From contig JBFIEE010000043.1 in assembly GCA_041603535.1 (NCBI GenBank), positions 1-28,996 on the forward strand: 28,996 bases of DNA, in the 5' to 3' direction. The notes below the pieces were generated by a model. The model saw only the letters and a program-made list of their open reading frames with translations, made no database searches and had not been told where the DNA came from. The stretch is from HB2-32-21 sp041603535 (GTDB lineage: Bacteria > Pseudomonadota > Gammaproteobacteria > Pseudomonadales > Porticoccaceae). Shown here piece by piece: positions 1-8,435 of the stretch (positions are counted from its first letter, which is position 1; each line of letters begins with the position of its first letter). The position numbers and the translations under genes were made by a program.

Positions 1-780
1 AACTTCGGCGACCACCCCGATGGACCACAACAGTCCGATCATCGTCCGGGTGTAACCCAGTTCTTCCATGTAGATACTGAAAAAACTGTAATAAGCGCCA
101 TGCGCGACTTGTAGCAGAACACCGGCCAATAGAAATGCCAACACCGGCGCCTGGCATGCCGCTCGCCAAAGGTTATCGCGTTTTTGTCTCGTGCCTTCGG
201 TGCCAGGTTTGGGGATAAACAGACTGCTAAGAAAGATACTGGCCAACAGCGCCAGGCCTACCCAGGGAAACACCTTGACGCCTAGTCTTTCATACAGGGC
301 CCCGGCACCTATAACGGCAATAATAAACCCCACCGATCCCCATAAACGCAGGCGACTGTAGCGCTCAGGTCTATCACCGAGATAATGCAAGGTAATAACT
401 TCATGCTGCGGTAACACCGCATTCCAGAAAAAACTGTAGGTGGCCATCACCAGAGCCAGCCACCAGAAGCGTTGGTCGACAATCACCCCGGCAAAACAGA
501 TCAACCCCAGTAAAGAGCCCATTTGTACGACACCAAGGCGACGCCCCGTGGTATCCGCCAGCCAGCTCCATATATTGGGGGCCACCACCTTGGTGATCAT
601 TGGGATCGCCAGAAGCAGGCCGATACGCTCAGCGCTTAATCCGAGATTCTGTAAGTACAACGGCCAGTAGGGATACATTCCCCCCAGGAGTGCGAAATAG
701 AAAAAATAGAACCCGGAAAGCCGCCAGTAGGGCACGGCCTGGGCAGGTGTTACCCCAGGAGCAGGCGCACCGACTGACAC
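1..780 (-). CDS. MFS transporter, HcaT-like (C-terminus cut by window edge)
   Basis: About 260 residues of an inner-membrane major facilitator protein are visible; the C-terminal third lies beyond the window. The N-terminus reads as a hydrophobic first helix with FYFFYFALLG followed by PYWPLYL, then LSAERIGLLLAIPM and a loop with LADTTGRR. This is the pattern of the HcaT/MFS_1_like family (E. coli HcaT, about 379 aa, annotated as a 3-phenylpropionate transporter). At least seven further hydrophobic segments follow. The substrate cannot be told from sequence. The start is taken as GTG at 780-778, the first possible codon after the aroC stop in the same frame; no convincing ribosome binding site precedes it, and a GTG about 16 codons later is an alternative. 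It is probably co-transcribed with aroC, a neighbour pairing also seen in pseudomonads. Confidence 0.8.
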   Translation of the reverse strand, partial: MSVGAPAPGVTPAQAVPYWRLSGFYFFYFALLGGMYPYWPLYLQNLGLSAERIGLLLAIPMITKVVAPNIWSWLADTTGRRLGVVQMGSLLGLICFAGVIVDQRFWWLALVMATYSFFWNAVLPQHEVITLHYLGDRPERYSRLRLWGSVGFIIAVIGAGALYERLGVKVFPWVGLALLASIFLSSLFIPKPGTEGTRQKRDNLWRAACQAPVLAFLLAGVLLQVAHGAYYSFFSIYMEELGYTRTMIGLLWSIGVVAEV

Positions 781-1884
781 CTAATCAGAGATCTCAGGCG
801 GAATTCGCTTGCCAGTACCGCCCTGCTCACCGATTTGCCCACGATGACGCAAGGCATGATCCATTAGCACCAGCGCCAACATTGCCTCGGCAATGGGTGT
901 CGCCCGAATACCGACACAGGGATCGTGTCTGCCCGTGGTAGAGACTTCGACCGACTCACCGCTAACATCAACCGAACGCCCGGGAATACGCAGGCTTGAT
1001 GTCGGCTTCAACGCGAGATGAGCAACAATGGTTTGTCCACTGGAGATACCACCAATCACTCCGCCAGCATGGTTGGATAAAAATCCTTCCGTGCTCATTT
1101 CATCGCGATGCTCAGTGCCCCTCTGGCTGACACTGGCGAACCCATCACCCAGCTCAACCCCTTTAACCGCGTTGATACCCATCAGGGCGCCGGCGATATC
1201 AGCATCAAGACGGTCAAATACCGGTTCGCCCCAGCCCGGCGGAACCCCCCGCGCAGTGACCGTAATTTTGGCGCCGATAGAATTGCCTTCCTTAACAAGT
1301 TGCTGCATGAACACCTCCATCTCCGCCACTTTGTCGACATCTGGACAGAAGAAAGGATTGTTCGCTATTTCTGCCCAAGCCACTTTCTGAATTTTTATAT
1401 CACCAAGCTGACTGAGATAACCCCGCACCTCAACCCCATAATGCTCAAGCAGGTATTTTTTCGCGATGCCTCCGGCAGCGACCCGCATAGCAGTTTCGCG
1501 AGCCGATGATCGACCGCCACCCCGGTAGTCTCGAACACCATATTTTTGCATGTAAGTGTAATCTGCGTGCGCCGGTCGATAGACGTCTTTGATAGCGCTG
1601 TAATCCTTGGAGCGCTGATCGGTGTTCTCGATAAGCAGTCCAATTGGCGTACCCGTTGTTTTACCTTCAAATACGCCCGACAGAATACGTACCCGATCAT
1701 CCTCCCGTCGTTGAGTCGTGTACCGAGATTGACCCGGCTTACGGCGATCCAGGTCACGCTGTAAATCGGCTTCAGACAAATTCAGTCCCGGTGGACAGCC
1801 GTCTACGATGCAGCCAAGTGCAACCCCGTGGCTCTCGCCAAAGGTGGTTACTGTGAACATTTTTCCAAAGGTATTACCCGGCAC
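781..1884 (-). CDS. aroC: Chorismate synthase
   Basis: AroC carries out the last step of the shikimate pathway: 5-enolpyruvylshikimate-3-phosphate to chorismate, using reduced FMN, in the cytoplasm. The 367-aa protein has the usual family length. All three family signatures are present: GESHG at residues 16-20 followed by the conserved IVDGCPPG, GGGRSSARETAMR at about 122-134, and RHDPC at 319-323. The RPAHAD motif with a conserved histidine lies near 103-108. The start is GTG (1884-1882), six bases after a GGAG ribosome binding site; the resulting N-terminus MPGNTFGKMF matches the family. A perfect TATAAT lies at 1931-1926, 42 bases upstream, as a possible -10 element, but without a recognisable -35. 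The TAG stop is followed with zero spacing by the GTG of the MFS gene in the same frame. Confidence 0.97.
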   Translation of the reverse strand: MPGNTFGKMFTVTTFGESHGVALGCIVDGCPPGLNLSEADLQRDLDRRKPGQSRYTTQRREDDRVRILSGVFEGKTTGTPIGLLIENTDQRSKDYSAIKDVYRPAHADYTYMQKYGVRDYRGGGRSSARETAMRVAAGGIAKKYLLEHYGVEVRGYLSQLGDIKIQKVAWAEIANNPFFCPDVDKVAEMEVFMQQLVKEGNSIGAKITVTARGVPPGWGEPVFDRLDADIAGALMGINAVKGVELGDGFASVSQRGTEHRDEMSTEGFLSNHAGGVIGGISSGQTIVAHLALKPTSSLRIPGRSVDVSGESVEVSTTGRHDPCVGIRATPIAEAMLALVLMDHALRHRGQIGEQGGTGKRIPPEISD

Positions 1885-1998
1885 CAGCTACTCCGATTCC
1901 AAGTTGGATCTGTTGTGTCGAAACCATTATAGCGTGCAACCTGATATAAGCGCGGATGACAAAAGCAGAGCTTCCTGTCGATCTGACTCGCAAACTTT

Positions 1999-2910
1999 TC
2001 ACTTAAAATACTCCGCGCACGCTACCAGTTGCTCTTTGTACAGAATGAACACACCGTCACCGCCGCGCTCGAACTCAAGCCAGGTAAAAGGTACCTGCGG
2101 AAATTCAGCTTCGAGGTGTCGGCGACTGTTACCCACCTCAACGCACAGACAACCCCGTTCAGTCAGAAATAGCGCCGCTTCCGCCAGCAGTCGCCGCGTA
2201 AAGTCGAGCCCATCCTGGCCCGACGCGAGAGCCAGTAAAGGTTCACTTCGAAACTCCTCGGGCATGGTGGCCAAATCAGTCGCGTCTACATAAGGAGGAT
2301 TAGAGACAATCAAGTCAAACGTACCCGTTATGTTCGCAAATAGATCCGACTCCACCGCCGATACCTGGTCCGCAACGCCGTGGGCGGTAAGATTCTGCTG
2401 CGCGACGGTCAGAGCATCTTGCGAAATATCGCTCAGCAACACCGTCGCGCCGGGAAAAGCCAGCGCACAGGCGATACCGATGCATCCTGAGCCCGCGCAT
2501 AGGTCGAGGATAGCCTCTGGTTCACCGTACAACCAGGGCGAAAACTGCCCTTCGATGAGTTCCGCGATCGGCGACCGGGGAATCAACACCCGCTTATCGA
2601 CATAAAAACGCAAACCGGCAAACCAGGCCTCACCGGTGATGTAGGCTGCTGGCGTGCGCTGCCGTATCCGTTGCTCAAAAACACGTCCCACAGCGTGTTT
2701 TTCGTCATCGATTAAACGGGCATCCAGCACTTCAGCGCCAGAGTGGACCGGCAAGTGCAGGGCATGCAGAACCAGCCCCACCGCCTCGTCCCAGGCGTTA
2801 TCAGTACCGTGCCCAAAATACAGGCCTGATTGATTAAACAGGCTCGCGCCATAGCGAGCGTAATCCCGAACGGTACTGAGTTGGGCCTTAATAGCAGTGT
2901 TGATGAGCAT
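1999..2910 (-). CDS. prmB: Ribosomal protein L3 glutamine N5-methyltransferase
   Basis: PrmB uses S-adenosylmethionine to methylate a glutamine of ribosomal protein L3 during assembly of the large subunit. The 303-aa protein has an N-terminal helical domain with the PrmB-typical GHGTDNAWDEAV at about 34-44, and a Rossmann methyltransferase domain with the SAM-binding loop DLCAGSGCIG at 136-145. The catalytic NPPY motif that binds the target glutamine is at 204-207. The N-terminal block and the C-terminal FTWLEFERGGDGVF distinguish it from the release-factor methyltransferase PrmC. The start is ATG at 2910, which aligns with E. coli PrmB; only a weak GGCGAC precedes it. It lies 114 bp upstream of aroC and is divergent from folE. 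Confidence 0.94.
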   Translation of the reverse strand: MLINTAIKAQLSTVRDYARYGASLFNQSGLYFGHGTDNAWDEAVGLVLHALHLPVHSGAEVLDARLIDDEKHAVGRVFEQRIRQRTPAAYITGEAWFAGLRFYVDKRVLIPRSPIAELIEGQFSPWLYGEPEAILDLCAGSGCIGIACALAFPGATVLLSDISQDALTVAQQNLTAHGVADQVSAVESDLFANITGTFDLIVSNPPYVDATDLATMPEEFRSEPLLALASGQDGLDFTRRLLAEAALFLTERGCLCVEVGNSRRHLEAEFPQVPFTWLEFERGGDGVFILYKEQLVACAEYFK

Positions 2911-3030
2911 ACCGTCGCCAATTTGAAAAGCCGCTATTCTACCCGTTCGCAGGAAAATAAATCTTTACCTTTTTTGCGAGCTGCCTTAGGGTATCGGGCC
3001 TTTTTATCAAAGCCACGAATTAATCGAACC

Positions 3031-3573
3031 ATGATGAAAGACGCATACGCCAAAATTATTGAAAGCATCGGGGAAGATCTCAATCGACCCGGATTAGTAG
3101 GTACACCTGAACGAGCCGCCAAATCTTTCGAGTTTCTGACGGGCGGGTACCACCAAAATCTCGAAGAGGTGGTTAATGATGCGCTGTTCCCTAGCGACTC
3201 AAGCGAAATGGTTATCGTCAAGGATATAGAGCTGTATTCTTTGTGCGAACATCATTTACTGCCCTTCGTGGGCAAGTGTCATGTCGCCTACATCCCGAAT
3301 GGGATGGTTCTCGGACTGTCCAAAGTCGCCCGCGTCGTTGACATGTTTGCTCGGCGCTTGCAAATTCAGGAAAATCTGGCCACCCAGATTGCCTCAACCA
3401 TCGAAAAGGTCACCGGCGCCCTTGGCGTAGCTGTGATTATTGAAGCACAGCATATGTGCATGATGATGCGCGGCGTGGAAAAACAGAACTCGATCATGAA
3501 GACTTCCGCCATGCTCGGGGTGTTTCGTAGTAGTCAAACTACGCGTTATGAGTTCTTATCGCTGATTCAGTAG
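3031..3573 (+). CDS. folE: GTP cyclohydrolase I (type IA)
   Basis: FolE converts GTP to 7,8-dihydroneopterin triphosphate, the first step of tetrahydrofolate synthesis. The 180-aa protein has the zinc ligands expected for the zinc-dependent class: C72 and H75 in LCEHHLLPF and C143 in HMCMMMRG. SKVARVVDMFARRLQIQENL (97-116) matches the family signature, and GVEKQNSIMKTS contributes to substrate binding. The reading frame is open for another 200 bases upstream, but the family N-terminus (YAKIIESIGEDLNRPGL) places the start at one of two adjacent ATGs, 3031 or 3034; the first is used here. No strong ribosome binding site is visible. The gene is divergent from prmB, sharing a 120-bp gap. A pterin-type folE next to prmB and aroC also resembles the pseudomonad arrangement. 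Confidence 0.95.
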   Translation: MMKDAYAKIIESIGEDLNRPGLVGTPERAAKSFEFLTGGYHQNLEEVVNDALFPSDSSEMVIVKDIELYSLCEHHLLPFVGKCHVAYIPNGMVLGLSKVARVVDMFARRLQIQENLATQIASTIEKVTGALGVAVIIEAQHMCMMMRGVEKQNSIMKTSAMLGVFRSSQTTRYEFLSLIQ

Positions 3574-3704
3574 TCTACGTTAACTCGGCGGCTTAGGTTG
3601 ACACCGCTGGCTTTGGTGGACACCGCTTAAGTTGATCCCATAGTTTGGCGTGCGGTTTTTAGGGTCAAATCTGGTCTATTACCAGCACGAGTGATCAGAT
3701 CCCC

Positions 3705-3727
3705 CCAGCCATCCCCAACTTGGCTGG
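3705..3727. other. Perfect 7-bp inverted repeat between folE and sixA
   Basis: CCAGCCA (3705-3711) and TGGCTGG (3721-3727) form a stem with a 9-base loop in the 164-bp gap between the convergent folE and sixA genes, 10 bases past the sixA stop. There is no T-run on either side, so this is not a standard intrinsic terminator. For folE, the only other candidate is a weak 5-bp stem (3622-3626 with 3652-3656) followed by TTTTT. The left flank AGATCCCCCC resembles the flank of the hairpin downstream of gltA (24397-24439). Confidence 0.45.
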
Positions 3728-3737
3728 CAGATGTGGG

Positions 3738-4205
3738 TCACACCGGCGGAGTCTGCACCCACAGCAATCTGGCAAAGCCTGGCGCCAACGCCTCCGTCTG
3801 CAAGCCTAGTAACCAGGCGGTATCCATGGCGCGCAGTCGTGGGTCGCCAGTCAAGGTAGAGGCCAGTTCACCAATGAGTGGCTGATGCGTAGCAAGTAAC
3901 ACCGACGACACGTCCAGCTTCTCAAGAAAATCAACAAGTGCAGCGATGTTGCCATCCGGTCTGAGCTCATTACAAACCAGCAATTGGCCATTGAAATCTA
4001 GCGTTTTGATAGCCAGTGCTGCGGTTTCTCGGGCTCTTCGATAGGGACTGGCAAGGATCACCTGGACAGTCCCGAGCGCTTGCGAACGAGCTTCAACCAC
4101 GCGCACCACATCACGTCGCCCCGTCTCGGTTAAAGCACGGTCTGCATCGGTGCTGGCTAGCTGACTAGCCTGTCCGTGGCGCATCAAATATAAACTCAGG
4201 GTCAC
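3738..4205 (-). CDS. sixA: Phosphohistidine phosphatase SixA
   Basis: SixA is a small cytoplasmic phosphatase of the histidine phosphatase (RHG) superfamily. In E. coli it removes phosphate from histidines of phosphorelay or phosphotransfer proteins. The 155-aa length fits. The catalytic RHG is at residues 9-11, the second arginine lies in SPYRRARETA (53-62) and the second histidine is in THQPL (H107). The protein is a single short domain without the insertions of phosphoglycerate mutases, which supports SixA. The start is GTG at 4205-4203, with no good ribosome binding site. It begins 15 bases after the gpsA stop, so it is probably translated from the gpsA mRNA. The actual phosphoprotein substrate in this organism is unknown. 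Confidence 0.88.
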   Translation of the reverse strand: MTLSLYLMRHGQASQLASTDADRALTETGRRDVVRVVEARSQALGTVQVILASPYRRARETAALAIKTLDFNGQLLVCNELRPDGNIAALVDFLEKLDVSSVLLATHQPLIGELASTLTGDPRLRAMDTAWLLGLQTEALAPGFARLLWVQTPPV

Positions 4206-4220
4206 AGCTATACGGAACAG

Positions 4221-5240
4221 TTAGCGAACACGAAATTCGACGTCTTCCGCGTGAGCGGATCCCATCATATTCTTCACAACGACGCTGATAGCCGCACCCT
4301 TGAACATGACGTCATACAGCGCATTGGCCAGCGGCATGTATATGCCCAGCTCCTCGGCCTTCTGCTTGACGATACGCGTGGTATTTATCCCCTCAGCGAC
4401 CTGCCCTACCTGCCTGACGGCTTCGTCAAGGGATTTGCCATGGCCCAGGGCCTGCCCGATGCCAAAGTTCCGACTTAACGGGGAGGTACACGTTACGAAC
4501 AAGTCACCCACGCCGCTTAATCCGATAAAAGTCATGGGATTGGCGCCTAACTGGGTCGCAAAACGCGCCATCTCTGCCAAACTTCGGGTTATGAGCAGAC
4601 TCACTGTGTTTTGACCGAGGTGCATTGCCGAGGCGATACCAGCAGCAATCGCGTAGATATTTTTGAGTGCGCCGGCAAGCTCGACACCAAACATATCTTT
4701 ATTAGCGTATACCTTGAAAAACTCAGTGCTCAGCAGCTGCTGTACCGTTGCGCACAACGTTTCATCCGCACTCGCGATCACCGTAGCGGTAAGCTCCCTG
4801 CAAGCCACTTCGCGCGCCAGATTGGGGCCACTGATAACCCCGATTCGCGGCGCATCAAGTTCTTCCGCAAGAATGGCGCTCATTAATGTGAAAGTGGGGC
4901 TTTCAATACCCTTCGCCGTGCTTACCACCATGCTTCCGGGGTCAATATACTCGGCAGCCTGCTTGCACACGCTGCGAAACGCTTTGCTAGGCACCGAGAA
5001 AAAGATCAGTTTCGCCTGCTGCAGTGCCTGGCCGAGGTCCGCGGTAATCTGCAGACGCGGGTCAAGCTTGTAACCAGGCAGATAGCGATCATTTTCGCCA
5101 AGCTGCACGCAACGCTGCGCATTCTGTGGGTCACGCATCCACAGTGTGACGGAATGACCATTGCCAGCAATCATATTGGCGATAGCAGTGCCAAAACTGC
5201 CCCCACCCAGCACTACGATATTGTTATTATTTTCAGACAT
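4221..5240 (-). CDS. gpsA: Glycerol-3-phosphate dehydrogenase [NAD(P)+]
   Basis: GpsA reduces dihydroxyacetone phosphate to sn-glycerol-3-phosphate, the backbone of phospholipids, in the cytoplasm. The 339-aa protein has the N-terminal dinucleotide-binding loop GGGSFG at 12-17, the conserved STAKGIE (K110), SGPN at 137-140 and the catalytic lysine K193 in AGALKNIYAI. The C-terminal helical domain includes GLSGVGDLFVTCTS. The start is ATG at 5240, agreeing with the short tail before the Rossmann strand IVVLGGG. A perfect TATAAT (5275-5270) lies 30 bases upstream; its best -35 match, TTGGCA (5300-5295), is at 19-bp spacing and overlaps the hairpin after htpG. It forms a short unit with sixA. 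Confidence 0.96.
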   Translation of the reverse strand: MSENNNNIVVLGGGSFGTAIANMIAGNGHSVTLWMRDPQNAQRCVQLGENDRYLPGYKLDPRLQITADLGQALQQAKLIFFSVPSKAFRSVCKQAAEYIDPGSMVVSTAKGIESPTFTLMSAILAEELDAPRIGVISGPNLAREVACRELTATVIASADETLCATVQQLLSTEFFKVYANKDMFGVELAGALKNIYAIAAGIASAMHLGQNTVSLLITRSLAEMARFATQLGANPMTFIGLSGVGDLFVTCTSPLSRNFGIGQALGHGKSLDEAVRQVGQVAEGINTTRIVKQKAEELGIYMPLANALYDVMFKGAAISVVVKNMMGSAHAEDVEFRVR

Positions 5241-5278
5241 GCGGTGAGCGACGTAAGGACAGTGGTGCGATTATAAAG

Positions 5279-5304
5279 CGTGTTGGCCCTCCGTTGCCAA
5301 CACG
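5279..5304 (-). terminator. Hairpin after htpG, overlapping gpsA promoter region
   Basis: A perfect 9-bp inverted repeat, CGTGTTGGC (5279-5287) and GCCAACACG (5296-5304) with an 8-base loop, starts 15 bases past the htpG stop. On the minus strand it is followed by CTTTATAAT, a weak T-tract, so it may stop htpG transcription inefficiently. The same tract contains the TATAAT that may serve gpsA, so terminator and downstream promoter appear to be overlaid in the 78-bp gap. Confidence 0.55.
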
Positions 5305-5318
5305 TCCAGCTTAAGCTC

Positions 5319-7229
5319 TTACAGCAACCTGTTTATTCGCTGCACAAACAGCGCAGGGTTTTCAAGCTGCTCCCCCGCTGACAAGGCCGCCTGATCGAAT
5401 AATATACCTATCAAATCTTCGATCTTCTGTTCGTCTTCCTCACTTTCCAGTCGGCCAATCAATTTATGCTGAGGGTTAATTTCTAGTATTGGTTTGCTCT
5501 CCGGCACCGCCTGCCCTGCCGCTTCCATGATTTTGCGCATTTGCAGACCAATATCGCCCTGACCTATTACCAGACAGGCTGGCGACTCAGTGAGCCGATT
5601 GGTCACCCTTACGTCCTGCACTTTGTCTCCCAGTACCGTTTTGATTTTCGATAGTACCGTCTCGTTCAGTTCAGCCCTGGGTTCCTCTTCGGCTCCTCCT
5701 GAATCGTCCACCGCGAGATCACCTAGATCAAGCTCACCACGACTAATATCCTGCAGAGCCTTACCGTCGTATTCATTCAGGTATGACATGGTCCATTCAT
5801 CAATGCGGTCGCTCAGCAGCAGCACTTCGATGCCACGCTTGCGAAATACTTCCAGGTAGGCACTGTTACGCGCAGCGGCATCCGAATCGGCAATCAAGTA
5901 GTAGATCTTTTCCTGTCTTGTTTTCATTGCAGCAATGTAGTCGGCCAGAGAAACCAGTTGATCCCGACCACGTGTCGTGGCAAATCTCAGTAAACCAGCG
6001 ACTTTATCCTTGTTAACGAAATCTTCGGCGGGTCCTTCTTTCAAGACGGTGCCAAAGGCTTTCCACAGTTTGACGTAGTCTTCTGGTTGCGTACTGGCAA
6101 TTGAAGCCAGCGTATCGAGCGCACGTTTGGTCAGTGCAACGCGGATGCTATCGACCGCAGGGCTGCTCTGCAAAATCTCGCGCGACACGTTTAGCGGCAG
6201 GTCAGAACAGTCGACAATACCTTTAACAAAACGCAGGTACATAGGCAGGAACTGTTCTGCATCGTCCATTATAAAAGTGCGCTGAATATAGAGCTTTAAA
6301 CCTCGCGCCGCATCGCGGTTGTATAGATCGAACGGCGCGTGACTGGGGATATAAATCAGGCTGGTGTAATCCAGCTTACCCTCTACGCGATTGTGGCTCC
6401 AGGCAAAAGGGTCTTCAAAATCGTGGGAGATATGCTTGTAAAACTCCTGATACTCGGCATCCTCAATATCCTGCCGAGGCCTCGTCCACAGCGCCGTGGC
6501 AGCATTTACCCGCTCAAACTCGGGAACATCGACAACATCTTCGCCCGCCTCATCACTATCCTCACCGCTCGGTAGCGGTGCAGGCTTGAGCATTTCAACC
6601 GGGACCGCAATATGATCAGAATATTTTTTGACCAGGCTTCGCAACCGCCAGTCGTTTGCATATTCTCTGGCATCTTCCTTGAGGTGTAGTGTTACTGTGG
6701 TGCCACGCTGGGCACGTTCGATGGTTTCCACTGTAAACTCTGCCTCGCCGTCGCAGCTCCAGCGCACAGCCTCACTCCCATCGACATCGGCTCGGCGTGA
6801 TTCCACGGTCAATTTATCGGCAACTAAAAACCCCGAGTAAAAACCGACACCAAACTGTCCAATCAGGTGAGCATCTTTCTTCTTGTCACCACTCAGGGCA
6901 CCCAGAAACTCCGCGGTTCCAGAACGGGCAATGGTGCCAAGGTTAGCTATGATTTCATCCCGGTTCATACCGATGCCATTGTCGGTGACGGTAATAGTGC
7001 CGGTCTCTTCATCAACTTCAATACGAATTTTGAGGTCAGGCTCATCTCCGTAGAGGCCTTCCTTCTCAAGCGCTTCGAAGCGCAGTTTGTCGCACGCATC
7101 AGAGGCATTGGAAATAAACTCGCGCAGAAAAATGTCGCGGTTGCTGTACAGCGAGTGAATCATGAGGTGAAGTAACTGTTTGGCTTCCGTCTGAAAGCCC
7201 ATAGTTTCTGGCTGTGTGGCTGCGGACAT
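5319..7229 (-). CDS. htpG: Hsp90-family chaperone HtpG
   Basis: HtpG is the cytosolic bacterial Hsp90, an ATP-dependent dimeric chaperone. The 636-aa length is typical. The N-terminal GHKL ATPase domain has the family helix LREFISNASDACDK (35-48) with the catalytic glutamate E37 and nucleotide-contacting N41, DNGIGM at 83-88, and the lid glycine motif GQFGVGF at 124-130. The middle domain includes LPLNVSREILQ, and the C-terminal dimerisation domain lacks the eukaryotic MEEVD tail, as expected. The ATG at 7229 is preceded at good spacing by a CAGGAG ribosome binding site. An almost perfect sigma-32 promoter sits about 70 bp upstream, so heat-shock control is well supported. Confidence 0.98.
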   Translation of the reverse strand: MSAATQPETMGFQTEAKQLLHLMIHSLYSNRDIFLREFISNASDACDKLRFEALEKEGLYGDEPDLKIRIEVDEETGTITVTDNGIGMNRDEIIANLGTIARSGTAEFLGALSGDKKKDAHLIGQFGVGFYSGFLVADKLTVESRRADVDGSEAVRWSCDGEAEFTVETIERAQRGTTVTLHLKEDAREYANDWRLRSLVKKYSDHIAVPVEMLKPAPLPSGEDSDEAGEDVVDVPEFERVNAATALWTRPRQDIEDAEYQEFYKHISHDFEDPFAWSHNRVEGKLDYTSLIYIPSHAPFDLYNRDAARGLKLYIQRTFIMDDAEQFLPMYLRFVKGIVDCSDLPLNVSREILQSSPAVDSIRVALTKRALDTLASIASTQPEDYVKLWKAFGTVLKEGPAEDFVNKDKVAGLLRFATTRGRDQLVSLADYIAAMKTRQEKIYYLIADSDAAARNSAYLEVFRKRGIEVLLLSDRIDEWTMSYLNEYDGKALQDISRGELDLGDLAVDDSGGAEEEPRAELNETVLSKIKTVLGDKVQDVRVTNRLTESPACLVIGQGDIGLQMRKIMEAAGQAVPESKPILEINPQHKLIGRLESEEDEQKIEDLIGILFDQAALSAGEQLENPALFVQRINRLL

Positions 7230-7299
7230 GTCGTAACTCCTGAACTGTCTTTAAATAAAGCTGTGGTTAAAACTATCGGTCACTAAAATCAACCATAAA

Positions 7300-7327
7300 T
7301 GATGGGGTCACATCCGCGCTTTTCAAG
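7300..7327 (-). promoter_or_regulatory. Sigma-32 heat-shock promoter of htpG
   Basis: On the minus strand CTTGAAA (7327-7321) is followed after exactly 13 bases by CCCCATCA (7307-7300). This matches the sigma-32 (RpoH) consensus CTTGAAA-N13/14-CCCCATNT at nearly every position. The predicted transcript starts roughly at 7293, giving a leader of about 60 bases before the htpG ATG. The rest of the 359-bp divergent gap to the Nudix gene showed no further clear element. Confidence 0.9.
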
Positions 7328-7588
7328 CAAACAGCTCCGCCCCTTTCAGATCAAAGGAGTACCTGCATCGTTAAACCCGATCTAAAAATTCGGTTACACT
7401 GTCTGCCTGTTAGTTTACTGGCGGCCTCTGTAGTCGCTCCGGCGACAAGCGCTGGCGAACGATTGCGGGCAGTATTTACCTACCAGTCACATTGGCCTCG
7501 GCAACAGTCGTCAACGAAAGTTGCGGCAGCCTTTCAGAAACCGCAGACAACAGCCTGTGCTCAACACCGATTACACAAAGGACTATAT

Positions 7589-8401
7589 ATGACCAACACG
7601 CCTCTCCGTTATGCCTCTACCGTCATTTTGGTGCGCGACGGAGCCACCGGTGTCGAGGTGCTACTACAGGAGCGCAGTGGTAAATCTGAGTCATTTGGCG
7701 GCATGTTTGTTTTCCCCGGTGGCAAGGTTGATCTGCACGACGCCAGTAAGGAATATGCGGCGCTGTACGCAGGCCATACCGATGAGCGTGCTAGCGCCAT
7801 ACTTAGGGTCCCTCAATACGGCCTGGCATACTGGACCGGCGGTATTCGCGAATGCTTTGAAGAAGCCGGCATATTGTTGGCCTACGACAGGCAGGGCGAG
7901 CTTGTCCGCTTTAACGATATCGACACAAAAGCGCGGTTTGCCCGGCACCGAGACGCCCTGAATGCAGGAGCGACGAGCTTGCTTAATATATGTCGGGAGG
8001 AAGAGCTAACGCTGGCTACTGACCAAATGTATTATTACAGTCATTGGGTCACACCCACGTCACAACCGCGTCGTTTTGATACTCGATTTTTTGTCTGCAG
8101 GGCGCCAGAGTATCAACAGCCCATCATCGACAACCATGAAGTGGTATCCCAGTGCTGGATCAACCCTCTGGAAGCCATTCGCCGCCAACAGGAAGACGGG
8201 TTTCAGATATTCTTTCCAACGATCAAAAATCTCGAGGGAATTATCAATTACCAGAACGTCGACGCGCTGCTGAAAGGCGTTGCCGCTATCAAGGAATTCC
8301 CACGAATACTGCCTTTCCGCGCAGACGAAACTTTGACCACGCCGCTGATTCCAGGTGATGAGGGCTATGAACATATAGAAACAGCCGAAACCCACTACTA
8401 G
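7589..8401 (+). CDS. NUDT19-like Nudix hydrolase (probable acyl-CoA/CoA diphosphatase)
   Basis: This 270-aa protein has a Nudix fold: strands around ASTVILVRDG and EVLLQERS, then FPGGKVD at 42-48 and GGIRECFEEAGIL at about 84-96. The two halves of the Nudix box (G-x5-E and REUXEEXGU) are separated by an insertion of roughly 40 residues. That interrupted box is typical of the NUDT19/RP2 group, whose studied mammalian member cleaves CoA and acyl-CoA diphosphate bonds. Function here is inferred from that family and from the adjacent crotonase genes. The frame is open for 126 bases upstream, but ATG 7589 is chosen because AAAGGA stands six or seven bases before it and the Nudix domain begins directly after. 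Its 35-bp distance to the next gene suggests co-transcription. Confidence 0.82.
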   Translation: MTNTPLRYASTVILVRDGATGVEVLLQERSGKSESFGGMFVFPGGKVDLHDASKEYAALYAGHTDERASAILRVPQYGLAYWTGGIRECFEEAGILLAYDRQGELVRFNDIDTKARFARHRDALNAGATSLLNICREEELTLATDQMYYYSHWVTPTSQPRRFDTRFFVCRAPEYQQPIIDNHEVVSQCWINPLEAIRRQQEDGFQIFFPTIKNLEGIINYQNVDALLKGVAAIKEFPRILPFRADETLTTPLIPGDEGYEHIETAETHY

Positions 8402-8435
8402 TACACCCGTATTCAGCGCAACTCGGTCCCCAGAT

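Noticed and set aside
2830..3030. Upstream in-frame extension of folE
   Set aside because: It crosses the prmB start, and the family N-terminus begins at 3031.
7463..7588. Upstream in-frame extension of the Nudix gene
   Set aside because: Resembles neither Nudix sequence nor a targeting signal, and ATG 7589 has a good ribosome binding site.
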